This document shows, one piece after another, positions 47,501 through 58,087 of a DNA stretch of 64,000 bases. The notes beneath the pieces are model-generated. The model saw only the letters and a list, made by a program, of their open reading frames with translations, ran no database searches and had not been told where the DNA came from. How positions within the stretch are numbered: the first letter of the stretch is position 1; every line of letters starts with the position of its first letter. Source of the stretch: Chlorops oryzae (Eukaryota; Arthropoda; Insecta; Diptera; Chloropidae); assembly GCA_020466095.1 (NCBI GenBank), contig CM035807.1:31606712-31670711 (forward strand), written 5' to 3'. Made by a program: the position numbers and the translations under genes.

Positions 47501-49904
47501 CGATCATCTCTGAAGATTTGCGCGGCATCTTAATGAACGAAAGGGTGGCTGACAGGCACAGTTTCTCGTATAACATTCCAAACATCAGGGACGCCAATAG
47601 GAGGAAAGGAGAATATTAACTATGATTTGGGAGAGACACTTTAGATAATAGATTTGACCTAAAAAGGGGAATCACAGCCATTTTCTTTTAAAAGACTCAT
47701 GGCTGGATTCCACTAGGGCAGAAATTCCAGTAAATATTCAACAATTGCAAACAAAAGGAACCAATTTGAATCAACTACAAATTTGATTGTAACTGGTTCA
47801 ACACATTTTCATCTGCCGAATATTTGCCAGAATTCCTGCGCTATTCAAAATCAGGCATAAGGCTTTTCCTCAGCCAGAGATTGGAAGCTTCAAATTCTCA
47901 TCTGAATTTATGAAACCGAAAAAAAAAAAACGTTTCTAGAAAAAAAGTTATCTTTGGGATATATAAAAAATCCGCAATCTGGGGCAGTATTCTTTATATG
48001 CTGCCTACATATCCATAAAAAAAGCAATTCATAAAAATACTCTTTATTGCGTTTTAGAAAATGGAAGCTACCAAAACGAAAGCGCACAGATCCTCGTATC
48101 TTCAAACAATCTTTAAAAAAAAAATGCTCACATTTTAATGCTTAGAAATTCCTCAACGAAGCTTAATGTCGGCCAAATCGTTTTGAAAATACTTGCTTCT
48201 ACCTTTTTATTTTTATGAATACCCCGAGCAACCATTTGCCCATGCGCATGCGCATGCACTCACGGATCAACGAGGTTCTTCAACGTCGTGGTTTTATGAC
48301 GAAGTCGTCTTGCTTTTCTCTAATTCGTCTCTTCTAGGCAAAGAGTTCAAGTCGTAATTACAAGTAAGATTGCTTGAAGGAAAGCTATTAAAAAAGAAGA
48401 AGAAAAAAAACGTAATTTTTTGCCCCCTCTCAACTTCCGAGTCGTTTGCATGTCAAAGCGCATGTCATAAACAAAGTTGAACTCTTCTTCGCAACGGTCG
48501 GAGGGCTTTTTTTCCTAACTAGACTAGACAGAGAAAGTGAAATTAATTACTTAAAAATGTATATATATATTTTTTATTTAAATTCTTGAGCGCGTTATGT
48601 GAGCAAAGTCGCGCACTTTCATGGCAATAAATTTTTAATGGAAATGCTTTAGACACCCGTGGGAGTGGTTCGGCTTAGAAAAGCTTTCAAATTTCTTTTG
48701 ACTATTTTTGAAGTAACTTTTCTATTTCACAAAACCATATTATTTTCGCCTCAGTGATCTTTTCTCATTGGTTGTGAAAGATCTTTTGTTTCAATGATTG
48801 AATGGGTCAGTCGTCCGGATATCCGAAAACGCGAGGCAATGAGAAAATATGCATGAATTAGTTCGGCTACAAAATACCTAAATGAGGAAAAGGGGAATGC
48901 AATTAATATCCTTCTAAGAAACCTCCTCTTCTATCACAAAAACCCATCAACTTCAATGATCTACCATGCTTCCTAAAGCCCTTGAATATGAAAGAAAGCA
49001 TCATTCATGCCTTGTAATTTCTCCATTCATTCCATTCACATTATGAAATGTTATGAAATGATTGTTAATGGTGATGTTATCATGGGACAAGCCCATTGAA
49101 TTTTCTAAAAGCCACTATAAAATCCGAATAAAATTTTTTTATGGAGGCTTAAAAGCGAAATGAGATGCATTATCTCAGTATTTGAGGGAGTTTCGGAATG
49201 CTTGTGTGAAACATTTGGTGTCTGAAAGAATATTTTATTGGCAATAAATTGTCGAGAGTATTTTTTAACATCAAATTAATTTGTTGGCTTTTATTAATGT
49301 TATAAATGATCGAAATGTGTGTAAAGCTGTGTCAATAAATTTCTTCTTTAAATGATCTCAGTCTGTTATGTCTGAACAAGCCGGGTATAGAACTACAAAA
49401 TTTCAAAGCGAAAGCTCATTACTTAAACATGAATTCTTTCGCCCATTTTCGATTCGATGGGCTTCTTTTTCGGCTCATCTTTGCCTTTGAAGGAAATTCC
49501 ATTCAAACGCTTTTGGTACCAGAAACCGTTGCAATTGTTGTTATAACATCGAATTAAGTCTCCACATGAAAATATTAAGAATTTCTTCAAACCAAAGAAA
49601 AACCACAAACCATTCGAAGAATTGAGAGTGCCATTCATAAAAAAAAAACAAATTCAAAAAATTATTCTTTGATCGGAAGATAGAACGGTTCTTCTCTAAA
49701 TGCCTTGAAGGCATCACCATCACGCTTGTAGCAATGTGCTATAATTAATGTACATTTCAAAATAGGTCAACGCAGCATCTTGAGGAGCTTTTCCTTCTTT
49801 TTTATCTTTCTGTATAAATCGCCAAAGGGATTAATTATTTCGTTGAGAATACTTACTGGACTTATGAGTACCGCGGCAAGCAGTAGCAGTAGCTGATATT
49901 TCAT
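26595..49904 (-). CDS. ZP-domain single-pass membrane protein (391 aa, 9 exons)
   Basis: Predicted apical extracellular-matrix protein of the insect ZP family (relatives of dusky, miniature and piopio), which polymerise under cuticle. Exons, 5' to 3': 49904-49857, 38002-37763, 32713-32607, 28007-27898, 27766-27688, 27441-27344, 27230-27042, 26973-26831 and 26756-26595. All phases agree, giving 392 codons including TAA. Residues 1-16 (MKYQLLLLLAAVLISP) plus VFTQ form a signal peptide. The ZP-N half has four cysteines at 36, 65, 85 and 125. The ZP-C half runs from about 133 to 255 and includes YGIRVTNCFAFDKK, CPVDANTISQF and CDVISCFGKCEEEDC. A membrane span is at about 303-329 (WLLWLAITLGVLFLIMLLM), followed by a cytoplasmic tail containing EEYDPYRSWHGSQYGSRY. 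Intron 1 is 11.9 kb and several introns hold transposons. The start at MKYQ is chosen over in-frame upstream ATGs because it begins the signal peptide. Exon 2 has an alternative in-frame donor. I do not know which fly ZP gene is the orthologue. Confidence 0.93.
27497..27668. mobile_element. 172-bp pogo-like MITE in a ZP-gene intron
   Basis: The ends CAGTCAAAATTCCATAGCTC and, reverse-complemented, CAGTCAAGATTCCATAACTT form inverted repeats flanked by TA (27495-27496 and 27669-27670). It fills most of the intron between the exons at 27441 and 27688. Confidence 0.7.
28806..29040 (+). mobile_element. Remnant of a non-LTR retrotransposon 3' coding end
   Basis: The plus strand reads ARLRWYGHVLRAN, then, after decay, RRPGRPKKRW-like sequence and MDTIKMDFEAVGL-like sequence across frameshifts. 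RLRWYGHVxR followed by a basic GRPKKRWxDxIKxDL segment is the C-terminal signature of many RTE/CR1-like elements. It is heavily degraded and lies inside the ZP-gene intron. Confidence 0.5.
29041..30344. other. Intronic non-coding stretch
   Basis: Part of the 4.6-kb ZP-gene intron between 28008 and 32606. No gene or defined repeat is seen. Confidence 0.4.
30345..32458. mobile_element. DINE-1-like element, subfamily 2, interrupted by another transposon
   Basis: The left end has GTCAGGCGAGCCTGAC and ATACCCGACACAG. The right end is ACACAGAGTGTTTCGGGTAT then AAAAA. A long GACA/GATA array is at 32230-32322. The phrase GACAGACCC / TAGTACTGGAGG is split by the insertion at 30594-31703, and part of the body after it is internally duplicated (compare 31866-31970 with 32113-32220). 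Confidence 0.65.
30594..31703. mobile_element. 1.1-kb inserted element made of GACTTNAAGTC and GACCTATTT words
   Basis: It starts CCCAAGCAGCAAAATAG and ends CTATTTTGCTACTTGGG (inverted repeats, one mismatch in 17). CT is duplicated on both sides (30592-30593 and 31704-31705); the empty site is known from other copies of the host repeat (GACAGACCCTAGTACTGG). The outer 500 bases on the left and 270 on the right consist largely of repeats of GACTT..AAGTC palindromes and GACCTATT/AATAGGTC. The A/T-rich centre is plain. There is no transposase frame. The superfamily is not recognised. Confidence 0.75.
33465..33534. mobile_element. 70-bp TTAA-flanked mini-element (piggyBac-like)
   Basis: CCCGGTAGCG and CGCTACCGGG are perfect 10-bp inverted ends, flanked exactly by TTAA (33461-33464 and 33535-33538). 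A CCC start and TTAA duplication are the piggyBac signature. The interior contains the palindrome GATGCCATATGGCATC. It lies in a ZP-gene intron. Confidence 0.7.
33868..34080 (-). mobile_element. tRNA-derived SINE
   Basis: On the minus strand the head reads CGGCCTCTGTAGCGTTGTTGG (box A TAGCGTTGTTGG) and then CTGGGTTCAACTCCCAG, a perfect T-arm (5-bp stem, 7-base loop) containing box B GGTTCAACTCC. An unrelated body follows and the element ends in an AACC tandem tail. Imperfect flanking repeats (GGTAGAGAGG before, GGTAGAAGGG after) fit an aged target duplication. Confidence 0.65.
34690..34740. repeat. (TA)n followed by (GA)n microsatellite
   Basis: About 20 bases of pure TA repeat, then TATAATATATATAG and a GAGA run. 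Intronic simple sequence. Confidence 0.9.
35150..35886. mobile_element. 737-bp TTAA-flanked non-autonomous transposon
   Basis: The left end GGGGGTCTTCTTATTGA and the reverse complement of the right end, GGGGGTCTTCTCATTGA, are inverted repeats with one mismatch. TTAA lies on both sides (35146-35149 and 35887-35890). A TTAA duplication occurs in piggyBac and Kolobok; the G-run start favours a Kolobok-like element, tentatively. An 83-codon open frame inside has no recognised domain. Confidence 0.7.
35891..37762. other. Intronic non-coding stretch
   Basis: Right part of the 5-kb ZP-gene intron 32714-37762. Short open frames on the plus strand (35985-36167, 36885-37124) show no family features. 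Nothing is recognised. Confidence 0.35.
38003..41610. other. ZP-gene intron 1, proximal part: no gene seen
   Basis: The longest open frame (38885-39514, minus) crosses an A/T homopolymer-rich region and has no domain, so it is treated as chance. Simple repeats include (GA)n at 40999-41016 and a CTG/TTG tract at 41250-41283. This intron is long enough to hold enhancers, but none can be named. Confidence 0.4.
41611..42565. repeat. 270-280-bp tandem repeat, about 3.4 copies
   Basis: Units start at 41611, 41891 and 42161 with ACAAAGTAA(T/C)CGGTA. A truncated fourth begins near 42431 (TTTTCATTGAAAAATACTCT). Shared landmarks in each unit: AATACTCTAGAAATTGAAGG, TATTACTCATTACATTTTTC and TCTTCAAAAG(A/G)T. 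Divergence between units is about 10-15 percent by eye. It is non-coding and lies in ZP-gene intron 1. Confidence 0.85.
44557..44574. repeat. 18-bp GC-rich palindrome
   Basis: CGATCGACGCGTCGATCG is a perfect palindrome, followed by CAGATCGTCG. Its composition is very unlike the surrounding AT-rich intron. Function unknown. Confidence 0.6.
45841..45984. mobile_element. 144-bp pogo-like MITE
   Basis: The left end CAGTCGAAAGTCTCTGTAAC and the reverse complement of the right end, CAGTCGGAACTCTCTATAAC, are inverted repeats with few mismatches. TA flanks both sides (45839-45840 and 45985-45986). Confidence 0.75.
47714..47850. mobile_element. Possible MITE with AGGGCAGAAATTCC ends
   Basis: GGGCAGAAATTCCAGTAAAT near 47718 and, in reverse complement, GCGCAGGAATTCTGGCAAAT near 47845 form an imperfect inverted repeat enclosing about 90 bases. 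Exact ends and a target duplication are not clear. Confidence 0.4.
48243..48254. promoter_or_regulatory. NRF-1/Ewg-type palindrome
   Basis: TGCGCATGCGCA, extended by CATG on both sides, matches the palindromic binding site of vertebrate NRF-1 and its fly homologue Erect wing. It lies 1.65 kb upstream, within the same intron, of the signal-peptide exon of the ZP gene, in the direction of transcription downstream of it. Occupancy is unknown. Confidence 0.35.
49420..49800 (-). other. Coding-like but broken stretch, unidentified
   Basis: Three short frames on the minus strand have protein-like composition: KEGKAPQDAALTYFEMYIN (near 49790-49740), YKRDGDAFKAFREEPFYLP (near 49735-49680) and WYQKRLNGISFKGKDEPKKK (near 49525-49465, ending ERIHV then TAA). 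They are in different frames with no obvious splice sites joining all of them. It could be a small multi-exon gene, a dead gene copy or chance. I recognise no family. Confidence 0.25.
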
Positions 49905-52672
49905 TTCGCTGTTGTTGATTCGTGTGATTAGATTTCGTCTCGAGTGCTGCTGCCTCGTCTTTGACTTGCTCATTGCTGTTGATCTCACGCGTTCGTTGCT
50001 TGAGTCTTTCGTTTTATTTATTTTTTTTTTTTTTTTGCTTTCCTCCGGTGCAATCGAAAAATCGTCGAGTTTTGATTGATTTCTATTGTAAAAATATTTT
50101 TTAAAGAAAAAGATGTTAAGGCTGTCGGCTTTTTTTTCTCTCTCTCTCTCTCCCTCTCTGTTTCGCGCTTAAAACACAATTACAATGCAACAAATTACAT
50201 TTACTTTACATCTTCCCGCACCACTTGTGCTCATGCATTTTTCGTTCGAATGGAAAAGCTGCGCGACTGTTTGAGTTAATCAAAATTGTTTCTAAGAAAA
50301 ATAATGCGACAACATGCCTTTACGTTGACTCATTCGCACAATTCTGGCAAACATTATTTTATATTTTATTTTTTATTTCATTTTTACTTTTAATTTTTTT
50401 TAAACATTTTTTCGAGTGACTCAATTGGAGAACAGAAGCGTAGGATAAAAGATTCATGAAAAAGGTAATCACGTAGATGAGATTGAAGCGAGAATTGAAA
50501 AAGGCTTTTATGAGCGGATCGGCTTACGGAATAATAATTTCTATGGATGAAACATAACAAATTCTCTTGGCGATAGAGAATTAAGTTAAGTTATTCGAGA
50601 ATAGTTTGGTGTGGATGATAATTGAAGGATTGTGAGTTTGATGGGTTTTTGCCAGAAACAGAGCAAAATGAAGATTTGAAGTTGCCAATAGTCGCCTTTT
50701 TCTATTATTTATGTCATTTTTCGTATTCTATTCTATTTTGCTCAGTCGAAATATGGCAAAATGGAGCAATAAGTCGCAATGTCTAGCTCTCGCCCAACTC
50801 TTTTAACGCACTCGTTCGAGCTCCCATCAGGAGGTATACCAAATATTAGTTAAGTTAAGATCCTTAAATGATTAACATGGATCAATACAATCATGGCTCA
50901 TTTTTAAACTACAGATCATGGCTGAGGCATAAGAGCTACCATATCGGAGGCAGTCCGCAAATGAATCTATTTGAATTTTTAATGCCGTTGAGCATTTCTG
51001 ATGTTAACCGCGAAAGTAAGCTCCATGATTCCAAAGGATTTTACAGTGCCATTCGATTAACCGATCATAGGTAACATGCCATAGAGTTTGATAGAATCCT
51101 TAATGATGCCTTCTGTTAGAGGGAAACACTGCTACACCACTGCTGCTGGGTGAAATGCTGCTTTAAAAGGACAATATGAGATGATTTTTAAAAGGATAAT
51201 GATCACAATCCGTCTACATTTCTTCTCTGTTGATGCTTCGAAAGCTCTTTTTTTTATAAAAAGACCGCCCATTAGAGCCATTGACTCTTTCCTTATATGT
51301 TTTCTGATATGCTCCCAGATGCTGTCAGACGTTTCCGCCTTTTCTCCAAACACTGAATAAAACAAACAAAACAAAAACAACAAAAAATCAATTGCCTTTC
51401 CCAGTCCAAGCTCAAGCCCACGTTTTGGTCAGTTTTTATTATTAGTTTTGTTTTTTTTTTTTTTAGGAAACTTGCAGAAATAAGTATGACGAAATATTTG
51501 ATGGCAAAGATCCGAAACTGGTCAGAGCCAAGTGGTGGAGGAAGCTGCACGGTTGACAAAAGAAACAAACGAATGAAGCGAATAAAAGAAAAATAAACAA
51601 AACAACAATGAGCGAGTAAATCTCCTTTTTGCGTGTTTTTTCCCCCTACAGACCAAAGGCTATTTCCAAAATGGAAGCCAAGGTTCAATCGAATAAATAA
51701 AAATTTTGTTTCATAAATTTGCACGGCCGATGGGATAATCATTTTTTTTTTTTTATTTTACTGGACGATTCACTTAAAATTTGTCGCTCTATCCTTTCCC
51801 ATATTGGGGTCTAGTTAAGTTTTTGTTTTTCTCTTTCGCTTTCGATTTTTTTTGTTCCATCACTTCAAATGCAATTGCAATTTTTTTCTCGTTTGAATTT
51901 TCACATATAATTTGAAATGCATTATTTACTTTTTAGCTTCTCTGCAGAACTATTGACATGTAAATTTTACTCGTTCGTTCTCGAAGATCGGTAAAATATC
52001 CGCGCTTCGTGTGCCTTTGGCTTGCGTTTCTCGCATTAAACTAATTTTTGAGCGAGACCTTTGGTTGGCCGCAGCTCTTCTTGATCGGTTGATCGTTACC
52101 AGCTACCAGTTACCAGTTTTTACCTACGTTCAATTCAATGGAATTCGAAATTTAAATTTAGATACAAGCGCTCACTTATAACTAGGATTTTATGACGCTG
52201 CTGAACACGGTTATAACACTTAACATTCGTTAATTACAAAGATAAAGCACGTAAAGTGTGATCAAAATTTGGACCGGAGTACCTAAAAGGACATGATAAG
52301 TGAAGGAAATCTTTATACTTGGTTTCGCTAAATTGGATGCAGATCATTTTAGCTCGATCGTGAAGATCGTGGCCGAGAATTGAGGTGCACATTGTTATTT
52401 TCAGTTTAACTTATGGCTGAATCTCGTAAACCATTCAATCTTTTATTTTTCTGTCCATTACAAAGTTTAAGCCTTTGCTATGGGGAAAAGAATTGTTCAA
52501 ATAACTGACCCGAAAAAACTCCATCTAGTTGTTTTAAATAGCGAAAAAATTCTACGATTTAGCAATTGTTTCGTTTCTCTTTGCCATTTACTGCCCATAG
52601 CTCCCAAACCGGTATTTTTAACCAATAAAAGAAGAAAAAATTTAAAATTAGCCTTAATTTAGGCTTCAAGTT
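49905..52672. other. Non-coding stretch upstream of the ZP gene
   Basis: Leader and promoter of the ZP gene should start here, at the left of this stretch. No TATA box is obvious. Open frames at 51132-51742 (minus) and elsewhere cross homopolymers and lack family features. (TC)n simple sequence is at 50139-50160. Confidence 0.35.
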
Positions 52673-52684
52673 AATGGGATTACA

Positions 52685-53144
52685 TGGAGGCATGGAAACA
52701 CAGGAAGATTAGCAGACACTGGGCCATGCTCGACGGCCTACGGCAGGCAAAAAATCTCCTGAGACCAGGCTGTTTTAAAGCCAAGGAAATTCTAAGCCTC
52801 AGTAGGCTTGAAATTAGCCTACTAACCGGATTCATGACTGTCATGGACCAGTTGGGTACCATCTGAAGAGAATAAAGCTCTCAGACACGGACATATGCCG
52901 ATTCTGCACAGAGCAGTGCGAGACCACCACTCACCTGCTCTGTTCTTGCCCGGCAATCGCCACCAAGCGATTGAAATACCTCAACAAGGCGTTTCCACAG
53001 CCTGATGAGGTAAAAACATTTAATCCCAGATCAATCGTAGCGCTTATCAAAAGCCTTAGATTGAGCTGGTGTTAAAAAAACACGGGATAGCACAATAGAT
53101 CACCTCTAGTCGCAGTGCACAATTGTCCCTCTACTAATAATAAT
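52685..53144 (+). mobile_element. 5'-truncated I/Jockey-like LINE, 3' end only
   Basis: AATGGGATTACA is duplicated at 52673-52684 and 53145-53156, and the element ends in (TAA)n, as in I-clade non-LTR retrotransposons. The remaining coding part is the end of the polymerase/RNase H protein: RQAKNLLRPGCFKAKEI and LSLSRLEISLLTGF in one frame. Then, after a one-base deletion near 52835, GPVGYHLKRIKLSDTDICRF, the cysteine-rich CRFCTEQCETTTHLLCSC and a terminal LRLSWC before TAA. It is dead because it is truncated and frameshifted. Confidence 0.8.
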
Positions 53145-53156
53145 AATGGGATTACA

Positions 53157-53978
53157 AACAAAAAAAATTTAAAAATTTCCCTTAAACAAGACAAAGGCAA
53201 GGATAAATGTGCCCATATTTGTAGAACAAATCAGTTATAATAAAATTTCATGAACAATTTCTGTAGGAAGATACATGTAATGAGTATAGCGAATTATCTC
53301 AGCAGTGAGGGTAATTGGTTACGCGATTTCTTTCAGATGATTTTATCCGTGGGTTAAAAGTTTCATGTCGGTTGAACTAAAAAAATATTTCTCGAACTGC
53401 TATGAAAGATTTTTGAAAGAAATTTTGGGCTTCGGGCCAAAAAACCCAAAACAGACTTTTTCCGTGCGGGCCGGGCCTGAGATCGAAAGCCCGAAAAAAG
53501 TCCGATACGCCTTTACCGTTATAGCAACACTTGTCGAGAATTGGTAAATTGTTCCCTTTTTTTTAAATCGAAATGAAATGAGTTATTAATTAAAAATTAC
53601 AAGTTAAGTGTTATTCTTGGAGTTTTATTTTTTACTCAGAAGATAAAAATAAATTTTCGAGTTTTACTTTTTGATCAGAAAATAAGACTTATTCTTCGAT
53701 TTTTAGTTATTACTCAGAAAATAAAACTGAATAAGTTGACAAATTTATTTATTTTATTATTTATATATACCTCATTTGTTTGAAAACTAGTCGTGAAGCA
53801 GAAAATGCTCTCTCCACGGAAACTTGGGTAGCAAACACAGTATGCAAATCTTTTGTAAATCCATAAATAAATGAATTTTTTTTTCGGAATAAAAAATAAA
53901 AATCGACAAGTAATTTTTATTTTTTGAGAAAAACATAAAACTCCAAGAATAATTTTTATTTTCAATTTTTTGTTTTGG
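53157..53978. other. Non-coding stretch with loose inverted repeats
   Basis: TATTCTTGGAGTTTTATTTT near 53612 is complementary to AAACATAAAACTCCAAGAAT near 53932. Intervening sequence has several CTCAGAAAATAAAA repeats. It may be a fold-back element. Around 53426-53500 a GGGCTTCGGGCC-rich segment is unexplained. Confidence 0.35.
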
Positions 53979-54133
53979 AGATCTAGTCCAGACGCAAACT
54001 TTTGGTATAGAGATCTAGTCCAGACGCAAACTTTTGGTATAGAGATCTAATCCAGACGCAAACTTTTGGTATAGAGGTCTATTCCAGACGCAAACTTTTG
54101 GTATAGAGATCTAGTCCAGACGCAAACTTTCGG
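53979..54133 (+). repeat. 32-bp minisatellite, 5 copies
   Basis: Five head-to-tail copies of a unit beginning AGATCTAGTCCAGACGCAAA and ending CTTTTGGTATAG, at 53979, 54011, 54043, 54075 and 54107, with only one to three changes among them. High identity implies recent expansion. Confidence 0.95.
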
Positions 54134-57100
54134 CTTAGTTATATTCTGTGCCTCAAAGCATGCTAAATTATATTTGAAACTTTAACAAAACTTCATTCAT
54201 CAATAAATGCGAGAGAGTAACGTAACGTAACAATGTTTCAAATATCCTTTTTTATTGGGTTCAACCCCTCAACAGAATCGAAAACGTGCCAAACAGTACG
54301 CCCGAGAGAGAGAGAAAGAAAGGTGTGTGTGAGAGCGCAAAAATACAGTGAGAGAGAGCGCGCGCCCCATTCAAGCCGCCCTAAATACTAACATGTGTGT
54401 AATCTTACGCAAATTGCTTCCTTCAGTGAGTTTTCCAACGCGGCACTTAAAGGTTCACAATTTCCTCGTGTTCAGGCGGAATAAAGTTTTCATTTTCTGG
54501 ATTAGTGTCAAAGCTTTGGCAGCGGAAAATTCGAAATCATTTCAATCTAAAATTTTGTGTGAATTCGATACGAAAAGTGTCCAGCCCCCCAACCACTCGC
54601 TTAAAAGGTTAAATCCAAAGTGAGATTATCTCGAATTTCGATATCATTTCAATAAAATAATTGCTCGAATTCAGTCAATAAAACATTCATATACATACAT
54701 ACATTACTATATATAATATATATATAAAGAGGGCCGACCAAACAAAGTTTGGTTGCTTGAGAAATCGAAAATTCTGTATTTGAAGAAGGCAAGGCGAGAA
54801 GGCAACGAAAAACCAAGTAAAGCGAAAAGAAACGAAAAAAAGCAACGGCCGTGTATTTTGATAAGAGCAGCACACTGAAGGAAATTCAGTCACAATCGCA
54901 GCACACACACACGCAAGTACACGCGGTTACCCACATATTCACACAAACGTGCAAGCGCAGTAAGCAGAGTCTTCTTTCGATATAAAATTATAGTAATGAC
55001 TAAAATATACATACTTTGGAGTAAACGTGACTCCACGCGATTTCGAACACACTATACACACTTGCCATCTACTCACCTGCGTCGAGGGAAGAACTCATTA
55101 AGCTATTAGCAAATTTTCGAGTGATAAGACAATGAATTAATTGAAATGTTTTTTAACACTACAAAATTTCAACGAAAATATTCGAAAATTTCACATTTCC
55201 AAAGGGTTTTCAATCCAAAAAGTACAAATTTATATAGTATTTTCATAAAATACATCGTATATAATTGAATAGAATTCTACATAATTCCCATTAAATTCTA
55301 TATAAATCCCTCAAAGAGTCAGTCAATAGAAGCCCCTGTGTGTATGCTTCACTTTTTTCTCAAATTGACTTCATTTGAAATAATTTATTTCACACGTAAC
55401 TGAGCGAATGACTTTTAGATCCTTGGAACATGAACGATTTAAGGACCTCTCAATTATGGTTTTTGAATTGTGATGTGATCCTTGAAGCACGCCATTTATT
55501 TGAAATTAAAATGACCTTTTTGTTGTGGTTTAAGCTCTCTGACTGCCTGAGAATCATGAATGGATTTTCAATTAGAAATTTGATCTTCCAATTAAATTAT
55601 TCCTTTTGAAACGAAAAACCTTTTACACGTTATATTGATTTTCCTGTCTCCGGAAAATGGCTTTCTTGTTCTCCCACCCACACAGAATTACGCAAAGTTT
55701 TTTCGTCAGTTTTTTTGTTTGTCTTCTTTTCTTTTTGTTTTTTTTTTTTTTTGGCAGACATTCAGTCGTCACATTCTTTGATTGGTGGAAATGGCTTTTC
55801 CGTTGAAGTATAAAAGCTCTCTTATGAGTGCTCCTTTTGTTTCGCTGAATAACAGTGGAAAGGTTAAGAGGACTGTTTACGTTTTTATAAAATTTTCTGA
55901 GAACATTTCATTTATTTTTTTTTTTTTTTATTTTTATGGAGAAATTTTAAGAACTTTGTCCATTTTGATTTACATCAAGGATGCTTTACGCAACTCAAAG
56001 TTATGTGAAGAATAAAAGAAAGAATTTATGGTTTTCGATCTCAGCGGATAAGAAGGATGAAAATAATAATTTCAATGATTTGATGATGGTGGAAAGCGGA
56101 TAATTTGAAGATAAAGATTGATGGTGGCCTTTAATCGATTACGGAATGCGCTTTTGGTGATTGTGATTGTTATTATAGTTCAAAGAAAAAAAATTAAAAA
56201 AAGGAATATTTTGCCACGAAAGGGTAATGCCATTGATTATGAGGTTCGAATGATGACTATTAGAATGGAAAGAATTTTGTCATAAAATTGAATCAGGTCC
56301 CGGTTAACGAATGGCAAAACGGGAAAATGCCCAAATCTTTGGTGAATGTTTCATGTTCCCACTAATGTGCCTTTTAGGATATTTTGTTAGAAGGAGAAGA
56401 CATTTTTTATCAAGAAGGACTCGACCATCTTATCCTTGAAGATTTTGTCTACTTAATCATGAGAACTCACACTACTCCCGTGACATCATGGGCAACATGC
56501 TCTATAGGATGCTATCATAGAGCATAACAGAGACAAACTTTTTATATGTCTTTTAAAAGTCTTAAGTTCACTTTAAATATGATGTTAAGTGACCTTAAGA
56601 CTCTAAAAAGACAAATAAGAAGTTTACTTGGAAAATATTTGAAGAAATATTACTCAATGAATATTATATTTAACCCTTTTCAATGTCCTTTTTTATGATC
56701 TCTATAAAGAAGAAGTGAAGAATCGTTGTGCTTACTTTGTAGACAAGTAAGTGAATGTTACAACAATGATAGGAGAAACTTTTAAATATCTTTCATTTTG
56801 TACATAGTAGGGACCGCATTAATAAACACCCACCCACACACACACAACATACATACATACATACATACAATTATTTGAACACTTGAAAAGACTTGCTTAC
56901 GATTCCTGCCAACGCTTCGATGTGAAAATGCAAACAAATTTTCGAAATTCCATTTCAAAAGCGATGCAGGACTGTCGGTTCACGGAATTCACGGTCACGT
57001 CCACGGCATCCTATCCTCCAACGGCTTCCTAGCAAAATTACAAATTCCAGCAAACAGAGACTTTTAATATTCCTTAATGAAAGTAGTTTTTTTTTTTTCA

Positions 57101-58087
57101 TATAAAAACTCATTTTTGGCATGTCAAATCTTCAAAAACGCCCACGCCATTCGATTGAAGCCAGCCTAAGGACTTTTTAAGTTGTTTGTTGTTGTTGTTG
57201 TTTGCGTTGAAGGAAAAAAATCTGTATTTGTATTGCATTATCCTGAAAATTGTTCTTCCTTTTTACAGAATACTCCCCGCACACACATCCAACGCTGATC
57301 AAAACAGAGGCAGCAGAACAAAAATTAGCGAGGAGAAATATTTAAAGGTTAAATTTACATTCTTTGATATAATTAAAAGAATTTCGAGCTTATCAGCGAT
57401 TTGGAAGCGAATTCATCATCAAAAATTGTGAGCTGAAAAAAGTCTCAATTTACAACAGCCAGGAAGCGAGCGACTATTAAAGGATATACGAAACTGAACA
57501 GCGGCATAACTGTTCGGTAAACTTCTCCCTTTATTGTCAATATAAGTGCTATAGCAACAGCTGGGTGTGGGCGATTCTGCGCCCCGCCACCGGTAAGGAC
57601 TCCCATTCTACGTACCTTCGTACATTCCCATTGTGGTGTCGGTGTTCTTTTGTTTTGAGCTTCTTCATTTTTCGTTCATTTTTCCTCACGGTTTTTTTTT
57701 TGCTTTTCTTTTCAGTTCAAAAAAAAAAAAAAAAAACGTAAAAAATTCAAAAAGGAAATGGGTCCACCATCCTTTGAACGGAAGTTTTTTGTACCCAATA
57801 CGAATATGAAAAAGTCGGCTAAGCACCTGGGGGAACAAATTTTCAGCTTTGAGAAAATGGAAAATGAAAAAGTTTAGCTTCGACGTTGTGAAAAGGAATC
57901 AATTTTAATGAGGATTTATCATTTCTCTCAGTTTCGTGGTGATTTATTTCTTTTACGGAAGCTGTCTTCTACCAAAATTGAGAGACAATATTCAGTGAAA
58001 ATCCCCGAAATCTCGTAGACCCATTTTTTTTTTGTCCGATTATGAGAGTTGTCCGTGTATGGATATAAGGCATATAAAGGTTATAGT
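54134..58087. other. Non-coding stretch upstream of Synapsin
   Basis: No coding gene. 54300-54370 is a GAGAGA-rich tract resembling a GAGA-factor promoter region, followed by GCGCGCGCC. 57268-57347 (acceptor TTTTTACAG then CA-rich sequence up to AAAG/GTTAAA) could be a non-coding exon of Synapsin, but this is weak. ACAT and CA simple repeats lie at 56830-56870. Confidence 0.3.

Larger units (their letters stand above)
42566..49419. other. ZP-gene intron 1, distal part: no supported gene
   Basis: Open frames at 43921-44238, 44464-44727 and 44468-44857 lack family features. The region 44548-44650 is GC-rich for this locus and holds an 18-bp palindrome (44557-44574). Individual MITEs and sites are listed separately. 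Tetranucleotide ACAT repeats are at 45054-45070. Confidence 0.35.

Noticed and set aside
51132..51742. Two overlapping open frames on the minus strand
   Set aside because: Composition follows homopolymer-rich non-coding DNA, and no domain or splice context was seen.
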